Shown: positions 35,301-43,028, counted from the first letter of the stretch. The stretch: DNA of 56,701 bases from Pseudarthrobacter sp. AL07 (GCF_029960665.1 NZ_JASBRB010000018.1:1-56701); one strand, 5' to 3'. Notes: generated by a model not told the origin, from the letters alone. Numbers and translations: made by a program.

Positions 35301-37197
35301 CCTGCAGAACCTGCCAGACGACCTTGTAGCGGTTGTTGTCCCGCAGCGCCTCAGAGGTGGACATCCCTTCGGGGATCGCGATGGGCAGGATGATGTAGCC
35401 AAACTGCTTGCCCTTGGCGATGCGCATCACCCGGCCGACTGCCTGGATGACGTCGACCATGGAATTGCGCGGGTTCAGGAACAGGACCGCGTCCAGGGAC
35501 GGGACATCCACTCCCTCGGTGAGGCAGCGGGCGTTGGTCAGGATCCTGCAGACGGGCTGATCCTCGGGGCCGTCGAGGTCTTCCTTAAGCCAATCGAGGC
35601 GCTCGGCGCGGGTGATGGCGTTGAAGCCGCCGTCCACGTGCTTGACCTCAACCTTTAGGTCATCGGTGGGGTCGTCGTTGTCCAGGTTGGTCAGGTGAAC
35701 CCGGACCAGATCGGGGAATTCAGACTCGACAAGCTTGGAGGATTTGATATCCCGGTTGAACGCTACCGCGCGTTTCATTGGCGCCAGGTCGTTGCCGAAG
35801 GACGCCTCATGGGTGCCGGAGCGGCGCTTAGCCAGGCCGTTCCAGCAACCGATGAGCTTGGCGACGTCGTCGATCTGCAGTTCCATGTCTGAATCCGCGA
35901 GCTGGTCCTGAAAGCTCGAAACAACCTGGCTTTGCTCCACACCAAGGACCAGGACCTTGTAGTCGGTCAGGAGCTTCTTCGTCACGGCTTCACCGAAGCC
36001 GATCCGGTAGAAGACCGGCCCGTACATGGTCTCGTCGTCCATGGAGCACAGGATCGCGTCGCGCTCCAGCGCCTTGTTCTTGGTGTCATCGTTGAAAAGC
36101 CGCGGTGTCGCCGTCATGTATAGGCGCTTGGCGCCGGCGATGACGTCGTTGCGGTGGACCTTGACGAAGTGGGATTCCTCGGTGCCGGCCAGGGTAGCGC
36201 CCGTGGTTCGGTGGGCCTCGTCGCAGATGATCAGGTCGAAGTCGGGGAGGCCGGCCTTCTGGGCCTGGGACACTGCGTCAATGGACTGGTACGTGGAAAA
36301 CACGACCGTCATGCCCTCGTCCAGCTCGCGGGTTCCCATTGCTTCCAGCAGTGTGGCACCGTCCGTGGTCGCCGGGATCTGCAAGTCATGGATCGCCACA
36401 TCGGTGAAGTCGGAATTCTTCTGCCGGCCGACCTTGGTGTCTGAGCAGACGGCGTAGGCGTGCAGCGTCTGCGTGGTTTCGTCCGACCATTCCTTCAGCG
36501 ACTGGGACATCAGCGCCAGGGAGGGGACGAGGAAAAGGATCCGGGCGTGGCCTTCCTGTTCGGCGACCCTTTCGGCGATCTTCAGAGCGGTGAAGGTCTT
36601 GCCCGTGCCGCAGGCCATGATGAGCTTGCCGCGGTGGTTGCTTTCGAAGCCCGTCAGTGTGGCGTTGACGGCCTCGTGCTGGTGGGTGCGCAGCTGCTTC
36701 TTCTCGTGCAGCTGCGGTGCCCGGGACGGGTCGGTGAGTTCGTAGGTGGCCCAGTCGATGTTGGAGTTGCGGAAATCCGTGAGGCCGATGCGCTGGATCG
36801 GCAGGTGCTGGTTGTCCAGCATCTCCTCCGCGTTCGGGGACCAGTCCCGGCCGGTCGTGTCCACGATGAGCCGGTGCGTGAACGGCGGCTTTCCGGAGGC
36901 GGCAATGAACGAATCAATGTCGGCCTTCTGGATCCGGTGGTGCTCGGCGTAGAACTTGCACTGGATGGCCGCGAAGCCGCCGTCCTGGCGCTCGGCCACG
37001 AGATCGATTCCGTTGTCCTTCTTACCGTCGCGGCCCGGCCAGTCCCTCCACAACCAAACGTTCCGGTACTGCGGAGCCTGGACGCCATCCTTCTCCAGGT
37101 ACCGGCCAACGAGCTGTTCGAAGTAGTTGCCCTTCATCCGCTCCGAGTCCGCAAGGTCGCGGTACGAATCAAGCAGTACATCGAACGTCGTTGCCAC
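32353..37197 (-). CDS. Type ISP restriction-modification enzyme (nuclease-helicase-methylase)
   Basis: 1614 residues from the GTG at 37197, chosen because a G-rich site lies just upstream and VATTFDVLLDSYRDL is the expected N-terminus; the frame runs on to 37362. Mrr-like nuclease: GIDLVAERQDGGFAAIQCK (Asp-65, Gln-79, Lys-81). Helicase: MACGTGKT (~194-201), CDEAH and MTATPRLF. Adenine methylase: EPFVGTGTF, then VMNPPYS at ~1030, then a C-terminal target-recognition region. This is the single-chain layout of the Type ISP enzymes LlaGI/LlaBIII: methylation protects one strand, and head-on translocation cleaves unmodified DNA. It appears intact and alone, needing no partner. Confidence 0.88.
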   Translation of the reverse strand: MATTFDVLLDSYRDLADSERMKGNYFEQLVGRYLEKDGVQAPQYRNVWLWRDWPGRDGKKDNGIDLVAERQDGGFAAIQCKFYAEHHRIQKADIDSFIAASGKPPFTHRLIVDTTGRDWSPNAEEMLDNQHLPIQRIGLTDFRNSNIDWATYELTDPSRAPQLHEKKQLRTHQHEAVNATLTGFESNHRGKLIMACGTGKTFTALKIAERVAEQEGHARILFLVPSLALMSQSLKEWSDETTQTLHAYAVCSDTKVGRQKNSDFTDVAIHDLQIPATTDGATLLEAMGTRELDEGMTVVFSTYQSIDAVSQAQKAGLPDFDLIICDEAHRTTGATLAGTEESHFVKVHRNDVIAGAKRLYMTATPRLFNDDTKNKALERDAILCSMDDETMYGPVFYRIGFGEAVTKKLLTDYKVLVLGVEQSQVVSSFQDQLADSDMELQIDDVAKLIGCWNGLAKRRSGTHEASFGNDLAPMKRAVAFNRDIKSSKLVESEFPDLVRVHLTNLDNDDPTDDLKVEVKHVDGGFNAITRAERLDWLKEDLDGPEDQPVCRILTNARCLTEGVDVPSLDAVLFLNPRNSMVDVIQAVGRVMRIAKGKQFGYIILPIAIPEGMSTSEALRDNNRYKVVWQVLQALRAHDERMDAAINQIELNHKAPESILVDTVDLAPKKKARTNVGGNAGGGEATGGGNGDAGEGEPAYVQPALQFPVGEWKDSVYAKIVDKCGNRMYWEDWSKDIADIANKHITLINALLTEANPEHRKAFDDFIQGLQENLNPEIDQAQAVEMLAQHLVTKPVFDAMFTDSNFTEHNPVSLAMQNILNQLDDHSAFEKERAGLEKFYDSVRARVKSIDNAAAKQKIILELYDNFFRNAFPRVADRLGIVFTPVPVVDYILRSADAALRLEFGKSLSDEGVSILEPFVGTGTFVTRLLQSGLIKPEDLHRKYTQELFANEIVLLSYYIAAINIETVFAEESNKHGLEFDYVPFDGIALTDTFQLNESDGAFDSVVFPENSNRVQRQKNQDIRVIVMNPPYSVGQTSANDNNKNQSYLQLDASIASTYVANSSASSTKGLYDSYIRGIRWASNRIVDDGVIAFVSNGSFIDGSSADGIRKTFANEFSRIFIYNLRGNQRTAGEVSRKEGGKIFGSGARTPIAIAILIKNSAHRGPVDIQYRDIGDYLTREQKLDILEIEQSLEGTDWEAIKPSDHGDWINHRDPSYDRYQPIGDKKDKQATPTFETFSLGLATGRDAWATNFSAATVEQNMSRMIDHYNDQLLVPDMALDLDPQKISWNRNFAQDRTRQRRHSFDPTRVVSMAYRPFTKQLNYFDRSMNAMVYQLPRLFPTQAHQNLAIGVSTDYRKDWSALICRDVPDLTFVASGQFFSLYSYEPVSAEGQDDLFSDAGGTVIDGYRRRDNITDATLSTYRGFYEDAKLTKEDVFYYVYGLLHSPVYKERYKADLMKMLPRIPKVRDFWGFSNAGRNLAELHLNYETVDPYPLEEIVSGGRESDEYEFHRVTKLSFGARKDRSRIIYNQRITLAGIPAEAYDYQVNGKSAVEWIIDRYQVTTHKDSQITNNPNDYCREVGDPRYILDLIKRMVTVSVETMKIVGQLPPLEILE

Positions 37198-37462
37198 GAA
37201 AGGACCCCCGGAAAAGAGAAACAGGTGAAATCGGCTAAAACCGACGCCTCTGATCATATGGTCCAGCCGCGGGATCCGGGCGAAGCGTGCGCGGGGGCGA
37301 TCGCACATGATCCCAGATTCGGAGGTCCTAAAGGGTCGTTTTGACCGTTGCGAATAGGGCATTCACCGGGCAGTTTGAGGCCGGGTCTTAAGGAATCAGG
37401 CCCGGAATCCCGCGATCCTGGCGCAGTGCTGCCATTCACTTCAAATCAGGCATACTGCTCGG

Positions 37463-38092
37463 ATGGGGAAAAAAGACCGCGAAAGAAAACAACGCCAACA
37501 AGAAGCGAAAGCTAGGACGTCAAGCGCCGCCAACCCCTCCCTCACACTCGTGCCATCACCAACCGCTCAGTCACGACACGTCCGACTTGCACGGCAACTG
37601 ACGAGTACCGGATTCACATTTCGCCAGGTGAAATCAGCAAGTGAGCGAGCTGCAGCTATCTTCTTGATACAAAATTCAATTCCCGAGTCTGGTTCCTACC
37701 AGCCTGGTCCGAAGGTCGCACTGCTTGTCGCCCTAGATTTGACCCAAGCAGTTGCAGGTGTTGCCGCCTGCGAGTTGACGATATGGAACGGCGGCTCGGG
37801 ACTCCAACTGACCGTGGAACATCTGGCTGTTGATGCAAATCGCCAGGGACAGGGAATCGGGACGGTCCTTCTTGGAATGGTCGATCAGCTAATTCCCGAC
37901 AATACAAAGCGTGCAGCATCGAAACTAGTGGTTCTAGGCGGTTGTGCAGTTTCAGCCCGAAGTTTCTACCAGAAAGCAGGCTTCAGGGTCTTGCCGGAGC
38001 ATGCGAAACTGCCGTTTCCCTTCGGCGGCGGGGGTGGGAATGTAGTAAATACCAACACTCAGTACCCTTGCTGGTTTGCCAAGACGGTCTAG
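37463..38092 (+). CDS. GNAT family acetyltransferase-like protein
   Basis: 209 residues. A basic N-terminus (MGKKDRERKQRQQEAKAR) is followed by a GNAT domain: VEHLAVDANRQGQGIGTVLL (~117-136) with the full Q-G-x-G-I/T acetyl-CoA loop, then ARSFYQKAGFRVLP. The start ATG lies 265 nt from the divergent Type ISP gene, so both promoters are in that gap. The substrate is unknown. Codon use is less G/C-biased than in the transfer genes, suggesting a separately acquired block (37.4-39.5 kb). Confidence 0.75.
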   Translation: MGKKDRERKQRQQEAKARTSSAANPSLTLVPSPTAQSRHVRLARQLTSTGFTFRQVKSASERAAAIFLIQNSIPESGSYQPGPKVALLVALDLTQAVAGVAACELTIWNGGSGLQLTVEHLAVDANRQGQGIGTVLLGMVDQLIPDNTKRAASKLVVLGGCAVSARSFYQKAGFRVLPEHAKLPFPFGGGGGNVVNTNTQYPCWFAKTV

Positions 38093-38188
38093 GCGGACCA
38101 AGTACCGTACGACTGACTAGCTCCAGAATCTCGAAGGAACACGTAACTGCTAGAAGTCTTTCGAATCCCAATGCACTAGGTTGAGCCT

Positions 38189-39007
38189 ATGACGACTACC
38201 GGGCTTGAGGTGCGCCTCCGTGAAGGTAGGGAACGCGCCGCGGTTCACAGATTCACGAAGACACTCGACGATCTGGTGCTGGCGCTTCGAGAAATTGATA
38301 AGTCGTACTTGACCCATGGTTCTCGTCCCACGTGGGTCATCGCCGGCCTAAATCATGAGTCCTCCGGCGACATGATCGTGCGTTTGGAGGCGCGGAGCCC
38401 TTCCCGGACACGTCCGCTTGAGGACATGCTCCTCTCAGTGGAGGCGCTGGTCGATGGGGTAAACAGCCTCGGCTCCCTTCCTGAGGTGCCCAGGTTCTAC
38501 AGCCCGGAAACAGTCGGTCGCATCACCCGAATAGCAACCCCTTCTGAAGGCTTCGCCGAAGTATCAGTTGCTTCCTACAACGGGAAGATCAATTCTCGGG
38601 CTGTCCTAACCTCTGAAGTTCGGCAAAACGCGGAGCTCGCCCTTCAGGGCAAGGAGGTCAGCTACGGATCAATCTCCGGAACGCTGGACACAGTCAGCTC
38701 CGCGCCCGCCCGTAATATCCTCAGGGCGCGTATTTACGACGAGCAGACTCAAAGGGCCGTGGCTGGCGTAGTTTCTCAGGATTTGTCGGAATCCTTGAGG
38801 CAACACTGGAATCACAGAGTTTTGGTCGGAGGACTCATAACTCGAAACGGACGAGGACAGGCCCTAAAAATTGAGATCGACCAGCTGGAGAGACTTCCAG
38901 AGAACGACCTGGGAATGCCGTCTCCGGCTGAACTCTTAGGTATCGCGCCGACCTGGCTGAATGGGGAGAATGTGGACGATTACATGGGGAGTATTCGAGG
39001 TGCCTAG
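38189..39007 (+). CDS. Unknown protein paired with a PIN-domain gene
   Basis: 272 residues, not recognised. No membrane segment and no HTH that I can define. It is Ser/Arg/Leu-rich with alternating strands (TWVIAGLNHESSGDMIVRLE, VLVGGLITRNGRG). Its last 8 bases overlap the GTG start of the PIN gene, the spacing of a toxin-antitoxin-like pair. It is much larger than usual PIN antitoxins, so a sensor or substrate-recognition role is also possible (inference). Confidence 0.6.
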   Translation: MTTTGLEVRLREGRERAAVHRFTKTLDDLVLALREIDKSYLTHGSRPTWVIAGLNHESSGDMIVRLEARSPSRTRPLEDMLLSVEALVDGVNSLGSLPEVPRFYSPETVGRITRIATPSEGFAEVSVASYNGKINSRAVLTSEVRQNAELALQGKEVSYGSISGTLDTVSSAPARNILRARIYDEQTQRAVAGVVSQDLSESLRQHWNHRVLVGGLITRNGRGQALKIEIDQLERLPENDLGMPSPAELLGIAPTWLNGENVDDYMGSIRGA

Positions 39008-39536
39008 ACCCAAGAAGGATGCGCGGGTACCACTTATTTATGTCGACTCCTGCGTATATCTGGACCTGATTGTCAAGAATTCTCAGACCGATCCGGCAAC
39101 GGGAGAGCCGCGGTGGAGAGGCGCAATGACAGTCTTTGGTGCAGCAAAGTCCGGTCAGATACGACTAGCCGCATCCTCGCTCCTGGAAGCCGAAGTTACC
39201 TGCAACGGTCAGGCTAGGAGCGAATCCCCGCGGGTTCAGGAGTTGCTGAGAGGCTGGTTCCATTCAAAGTCGACTGCATGGACGGATGTGGATCGCTTCC
39301 TTGCACGCGACGCCGCACGTCTGGCCGACGAGTACAGCCCAAAGAGGCTGAATAAGGACAAGAGGTTCGCCTCAGCAGACGCTCTTCACCTCGCGGCTGC
39401 GGTCAGACTCCGTTGCGACTACTTCTTTTCCCACGATGGCGGGTTTCCGATTGGTCATACCGTCGGGGATGTTCAAGTTCAAACCCCAGACGTTGTGTGG
39501 CAGGAATCGCTATTCGATAGGCAGACATCCGCGTAA
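39000..39536 (+). CDS. PIN-domain putative ribonuclease
   Basis: 178 residues from the GTG at 39000, preceded by a GGGGAG site; the longer frame to 38961 lacks one. VPLIYVDSCVYLDLI carries the first catalytic Asp, SSLLEAEVTC the Glu, and FASADALHLAAAVRLRCDYFFSHDGGF the third and fourth acidic residues (ADALH and D-G-G). All are as in VapC-like PIN ribonucleases. It is somewhat long for VapC. Coupled translation with the preceding gene suggests a toxin controlled by that partner. Confidence 0.78.
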   Translation: MPRPKKDARVPLIYVDSCVYLDLIVKNSQTDPATGEPRWRGAMTVFGAAKSGQIRLAASSLLEAEVTCNGQARSESPRVQELLRGWFHSKSTAWTDVDRFLARDAARLADEYSPKRLNKDKRFASADALHLAAAVRLRCDYFFSHDGGFPIGHTVGDVQVQTPDVVWQESLFDRQTSA

Positions 39537-39582
39537 CTCGCGGAATGTGCGAGTCAGAAGCGGTCAAGTTGGTTTTAAAGAC

Positions 39583-39612
39583 GGCAGGGGCCGGCGTGCG
39601 CCGGCCCCTGCC
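39583..39612 (+). terminator. 13-bp-stem terminator after the PIN gene
   Basis: GGCAGGGGCCGGC (39583-39595) pairs perfectly with GCCGGCCCCTGCC (39600-39612) around GTGC. TGG and then a T-rich segment follow. Confidence 0.75.
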
Positions 39613-39615
39613 TGG

Positions 39616-39635
39616 TTTCCCTCTGCAAAGGAAAT
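39616..39635 (+). repeat. 20-bp repeat, copy 1
   Basis: TTTCCCTCTGCAAAGGAAAT, identical to the segment beginning at about 42980. Both follow a plus-strand terminator hairpin by a few bases. The core CTCTGCAAAGGA resembles the end of the triplicated leaders (CCTCTGCAAAAGGAG). Confidence 0.6.
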
Positions 39636-39741
39636 ATGTGGTTCAGCTTAGCTGAATGGTTTGTGGAGCTGCCGCGGGCCGGGGTACCTCGTTGTTCCTG
39701 GTCCCGCGGCTGGTACGTCCGCCGGTCGCGTTGTCGCGGTT

Positions 39742-39836
39742 AATGGCGGTCCGTCGCTGGTGAGTGGCTGCTGTGGTTCGCCCTGGGCGGCGGACCGCCC
39801 GACCTCTGGGAGGTTCCGGGCCCTCACGACGTGGGT
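39742..39836 (-). repeat. Trailer repeat T1
   Basis: AATGGCGGTCCGTCGCTGGT at 39742 and GGCGGCGGACCGCCCGA at 39786-39802 recur, slightly varied, at 41711 and 41755 (T2), and the second part recurs at 47528 (T3). Each lies 3' of a minus-strand plasmid gene. Confidence 0.6.
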
Positions 39837-39837
39837 G

Positions 39838-39872
39838 GCCGGGCGGCTGTATTGGGGGATCAGCCGCCCGGC
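39838..39872 (-). terminator. Terminator of the ParB-like gene
   Basis: GCCGGGCGGCTG (39838-39849) pairs perfectly with CAGCCGCCCGGC (39861-39872). It lies 10 bases past the stop of the minus-strand gene ending at 39883. Confidence 0.75.
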
Positions 39873-39882
39873 TCACTTCAAA

Positions 39883-41226
39883 TTATTTGCTATCGGCGGT
39901 GTGTTTGTCGAGGATGATTTTCTCCACGGCGCTTGCCGTGTACCCCCAGGCGGTGAGCTGGTTCAGGTAGTGGAAGTGCCGCTTTTCTGCGGACCGCCAT
40001 GAGTCTTTCTGGATGGTCTTTTCATACCCTGCGCAGATCAGGGCGGTGAGGGAGAACTCGGGCCGGGCAGTGGTTTTGGCCGTGTGGTCCCGCAGGGGGT
40101 TCCAGCCCCACCGGTCGGTGTCCTCCCCGGTCTTGGCACCGATCATCTCGGTGGCGACCTTGCCGTCGTATCCGCTGGCGGTTTCGGGGTCGTGGGTGAT
40201 GGCGTGGACGGTGAAGTACTGCCAGCCCTTCGGCGCTGTCTTGCGCGCCAGCAGGGCCTTCACAAAGTCACGCCTGACCTTCGTCGCGCTCTCCATCTCG
40301 CGGTTATTGGCTATCAGGTTCTTCCGTTCGGCTTTCTGTTCCTCGGTCATCGGGCCTTTCTGGGCCTGCGTGCCGCCGTCGTAGCGTTCGTACTTCGGGG
40401 TGAAGCTCAGGTCCTTCCAGCCGGTGATGACGGGCTGGGCGTTGTGCTGGCCCCGGTAGTCGGTGTTGATCAGGTAGGCGTTGGCGTCCTCCTCGGTGGC
40501 CGGTTCCCCGTCGGCCCGCTTCGCGGCCGAGACGTACAGGTTCTCTTCGTTGGAGTAGTGTCCGGCGTCCTCCACGATGGTCTTGCCCTCCGCCTCGAGC
40601 TCGGCGATGAGTGCGGTGAGGGCGGCGGCGCGGTCGCGGCGGTCCCGGAGCATCTGCGCGACGTGCAGGAGCTGATCTGGTTCGTCCGCGATGACGGACT
40701 CCAGTTCCTCGGTCGCGTTCTGGTTCCCTTCAAATTCGGTCATGATGAGCGCTTCATCGATGGTGTATCCCTTGCCCAGGGCGGCGGCTCCGGCCTTCGA
40801 GGCTTTGGCTTTCAGCGCCCCTTCCACGGTGGTTTTGGTCCGCCCGGTCTTCTTGGCGATCGCGGCGGCTGAAACACCGATCAGGGACAGCTGGTGGTAG
40901 GCGTCGGCTTCGTCCGCTTCGGTCAGTTCGGCGCGCTGGATGTTCTCCACAACCTGGGTAACGATGCGTTCGGCTTCCTCGGGGGACTCGATGATCATCA
41001 CCGGGATGCTGGTGCGCCCGGCTTCAACAGCGGCGCGGGTGCGGCGCTGTCCCATCAGGACGTGCACCACGCCGTCGTCCTTGCGGTGGGCGATGACGGG
41101 TTCCATCACGCCGTGCTCTTTGATGCTGGCAATGAAAGCGGCGGTCAGGGCGGCGTCTTTGCGGACGTTGATGTCCACGGTCAGGGTGGCCGGGTCGAGC
41201 ATTTCGAGGGTGGGTGTGGTGTTCAT
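39883..41226 (-). CDS. ParB/Srx-like N-terminal domain protein
   Basis: 447 residues. The ParB-type domain is at ~15-110: LTVDINVRKDAALTAAFIAS, HVLMGQRRTRAAVEAG (the G-x-R-R box), ESPEEAERIVTQVVENIQR and an HTH (ISAAAIAKKTGRTKTTVEGAL-like stretch). The C-terminal ~300 residues are long, Glu/Lys-rich and unassigned. It is not next to parA, so it is likely a plasmid regulator or nuclease-type ParB homologue rather than the partition protein. It is preceded by leader repeat A, with AAAAGGAG 9 bases before the ATG. Confidence 0.82.
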   Translation of the reverse strand: MNTTPTLEMLDPATLTVDINVRKDAALTAAFIASIKEHGVMEPVIAHRKDDGVVHVLMGQRRTRAAVEAGRTSIPVMIIESPEEAERIVTQVVENIQRAELTEADEADAYHQLSLIGVSAAAIAKKTGRTKTTVEGALKAKASKAGAAALGKGYTIDEALIMTEFEGNQNATEELESVIADEPDQLLHVAQMLRDRRDRAAALTALIAELEAEGKTIVEDAGHYSNEENLYVSAAKRADGEPATEEDANAYLINTDYRGQHNAQPVITGWKDLSFTPKYERYDGGTQAQKGPMTEEQKAERKNLIANNREMESATKVRRDFVKALLARKTAPKGWQYFTVHAITHDPETASGYDGKVATEMIGAKTGEDTDRWGWNPLRDHTAKTTARPEFSLTALICAGYEKTIQKDSWRSAEKRHFHYLNQLTAWGYTASAVEKIILDKHTADSK

Positions 41227-41621
41227 GGTGGTGCTCCTTTTGCAGAGGATTCCGGTGGGTGGGGCGGCTCAGGTGACCGACCAGCGTCCCCTCTCCCCCC
41301 GTTGTTTTTTGGTTGCTGGCAAGCTCGCTTGCTCGGCGGCCGACGGAGCCCTGTCTACCCGCAGGGCAAGGTGAAGGAAATTCCCGGAGGAAATCAGCGA
41401 CGCAGGAGCGCCGGAGGGACATTTCCTGCACCGCAGGTCCCGACGAAGGAGGGGCTAGACGGGGTGGAGCGGACGCCTAGAATCCGAAGGACAGCAACCA
41501 AAAGACGTCGTAGACAAGACAGGGCCAGGGCGGCCCGGAGCCCTGCGACGGACAGCACTGGACCCAACAGCCGGCCGCGCCAGCGGACGCCCAAAAGGGT
41601 GCGAGCCCTGCGAGCATGCCC
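41227..41621 (-). promoter_or_regulatory. Leader repeat A (upstream of the ParB-like gene)
   Basis: A 395-bp segment nearly identical to 42283-42677 and highly similar to 44351-44755, each ending at the start codon of a different minus-strand gene. It contains the shared ribosome site, several potential stems (GCAAG/CTTGC near 41321; GCAGGA/TCCTGC near 41405-41430) and presumably the promoter at its distal end. It was probably spread by duplication and kept similar by recombination or selection. Confidence 0.8.
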
Positions 41622-41710
41622 CTGGCCTCATCTCCCCTGGATCCGCCCATGCCGGCCCCGCTCTTAGCCTGGCCGGCCCGCTGGCTGTTCCACCGGCGGG
41701 CCTTCACCGA

Positions 41711-41771
41711 AATGGCGGTCCGCCGCCGGTGACCAGCGACGGCAGCCAACCACCGGCGGCGGACCGCCCGA
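41711..41771 (-). repeat. Trailer repeat T2
   Basis: AATGGCGGTCCGCCGCCGGT and GGCGGCGGACCGCCCGA (41755-41771) match T1 and can fold on each other. A segment resembling CCTTGCCGGGCGG follows, as in T3. Confidence 0.6.
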
Positions 41772-41810
41772 ATTTTTAGGCAGGTCCTGGTCCGTTGGTG
41801 AGGAGGGCGG

Positions 41811-41842
41811 ACCTTGCCGGGCGGAATTCCGCCCGGCAAGGT
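41811..41842. terminator. Perfect 32-bp palindrome, terminator of the 41854 gene
   Basis: ACCTTGCCGGGCGGAA at 41811-41826 is exactly reverse-complemented at 41827-41842, with no loop beyond the centre. It lies 11 bases past the stop of the minus-strand gene. Confidence 0.75.
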
Positions 41843-41853
41843 CTCAAACCGGT

Positions 41854-42282
41854 TTAGGCGACGTTGGCCATGTACGGCATCCTGTACCGGCTGGGCAGTT
41901 CCGCGACGGCTTCGGGCAGGTCGTCCGGGCCATGGGCCTGGCCGTTCTTCCAGTGAAAGAACGCCTGCTCGGTGATCGCGTCCCATTGGCGGGCCTTGGT
42001 CCGGTAGAACGAGCAGCTCACGTCCCCCTCGCAGTAGGTGGCGACGCCGAACAGGTTCCCGATGCTGTCAGCGGTGCGGGTCGCGGCAACCATGACGTAG
42101 GGCCAGTTGCCAAGGTCCCAGCCGTCACTGCCCCAGCTGGGGATGACGGCCCAGCCGTGTTCGCCGATGAGTTCCATCCAGTCGTAGCCACCGTTCTCGT
42201 GGTAATCGCCCAGCACGGTCACGCCGTCGATGGTTTCCCCGGTGTCCTGGGCGGTCACCGTCTTGGTAGATATTGCGTTCAT
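41854..42282 (-). CDS. Unknown plasmid protein behind leader B
   Basis: 142 residues, not recognised. Trp/Gly/Asp-rich with likely beta strands (TIDGVTVLGDYHENGGYDWM, WAVIPSWGSDGWDLGNWPYV), one Cys pair (CEGDVSC) and no membrane helix. It has its own leader copy (42283-42677) and terminator palindrome, forming a self-contained cassette. In other plasmids such genes sit near anti-restriction or ParB-like genes; that association is from memory and weak. Confidence 0.6.
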   Translation of the reverse strand: MNAISTKTVTAQDTGETIDGVTVLGDYHENGGYDWMELIGEHGWAVIPSWGSDGWDLGNWPYVMVAATRTADSIGNLFGVATYCEGDVSCSFYRTKARQWDAITEQAFFHWKNGQAHGPDDLPEAVAELPSRYRMPYMANVA

Positions 42283-42677
42283 GGTGTTGCTCCTTTTGCA
42301 GAGGATTCCGGTGGGTGGGGCGGCTCAGGTGACCGACCAGCGTCCCCTCTCCCCCCGTTGTTTTTTGGTTGCTGGCAAGCTCGCTTGCTCGGCGGCCGAC
42401 GGAGCCCTGTCTACCCGCAGGGCAAGGTGAAGGAAATTCCCGGAGGAAATCAGCGACGCAGGAGCGCCGGAGGGACATTTCCTGCACCGCAGGTCCCGAC
42501 GAAGGAGGGGCTAGACGGGGTGGAGCGGACGCCTAGAATCCGAAGGACAGCAACCAAAAGACGTCGTAGACAAGACAGGGCCAGGGCGGCCCGGAGCCCT
42601 GCGACGGACAGCACTGGACCCAACAGCCGGCCGCGCCAGCGGACGCCCCAATGGGTGCGAGCCCTGCGAGCATGCCC
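42283..42677 (-). promoter_or_regulatory. Leader repeat B
   Basis: Differs from leader A at only a handful of positions (for example GTTGCTCC for GTGGTGCTCC next to the start, and CCAATGGG for AAAAGGG at the far end). It ends with AAAAGGAG before the ATG at 42282. Confidence 0.8.
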
Positions 42678-42697
42678 TTCCTGAGTAGGGTGAGGGT

Positions 42698-42943
42698 ATG
42701 ACTGAGCCGGCTCCGCGTGATAACCGCCCGGGCCTCGCGGGGCACGGTGCCGGGCTGGATTCTCCGCGGGTCCTCCGGGTCCTGGCCGTGGTGTTCACAG
42801 TTGCCGCAGCGGGGGCGCTGGCGCTGGTGGTTCTCGATCTCTTCATCGCCCGGCCGGCTGCGGGCGATGTCTTCATCACCGTCCTTAATGCACTGGCGGC
42901 TTTCGTGTTGTGGCGCCGGGTGTTGGCACAAACCCGGGCATGA
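42698..42943 (+). CDS. Small two-helix membrane protein
   Basis: 81 residues. A Pro/Arg-rich N-terminus is followed by helices at ~28-46 (VLAVVFTVAAAGALALVVL) and ~54-75. It is divergent from leader B, 20 bp away, and ends just before its own terminator. The function is unknown; small size and hydrophobicity fit an accessory membrane protein. Confidence 0.6.
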   Translation: MTEPAPRDNRPGLAGHGAGLDSPRVLRVLAVVFTVAAAGALALVVLDLFIARPAAGDVFITVLNALAAFVLWRRVLAQTRA

Positions 42944-42945
42944 GG

Positions 42946-42973
42946 AAAGGCCGGCACTGAAGTGCCGGCCTTT
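42946..42973 (+). terminator. 13-bp-stem terminator
   Basis: AAAGGCCGGCACT (42946-42958) pairs perfectly with AGTGCCGGCCTTT (42961-42973). It starts 3 bases after the stop of the small membrane protein gene. Confidence 0.8.
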
Positions 42974-42979
42974 CGCCGT

Positions 42980-42999
42980 TTCCCTCTGCAAAGGAAATT
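42980..42999 (+). repeat. 20-bp repeat, copy 2
   Basis: TTTCCCTCTGCAAAGGAAAT, identical to 39616-39635 and again just after a terminator. Confidence 0.6.
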
Positions 43000-43028
43000 T
43001 GGGTGGGCAGCGTCTCGCTGCCTGGTAG

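Larger units (their letters stand above)
39537..39882. other. Gap with terminators and trailer repeat T1
   Basis: No gene. It holds a 13-bp-stem terminator (39583-39612), a short repeat (39616-39635), trailer repeat T1 (39742-39836) and the hairpin at 39838-39872 that ends the ParB-like gene. Confidence 0.6.
41622..41853. other. Gap between leader A and the 41854 gene, with T2
   Basis: No gene. It contains trailer repeat T2 and the 32-bp palindrome at 41811-41842. Confidence 0.5.

Noticed and set aside
34378..35658. 426-codon plus-strand frame opposite the Type ISP gene
   Set aside because: Antisense shadow of a motif-rich coding region; composition not protein-like.
37198..37362. N-terminal extension of the Type ISP enzyme
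   Set aside because: The GTG at 37197 has a ribosome site and begins the conserved N-terminus; upstream residues are Arg/Pro-rich and not conserved-looking.
39643..39876. 77-codon minus-strand frame
   Set aside because: It consists of trailer-repeat and terminator sequence; Arg/Pro-rich product.
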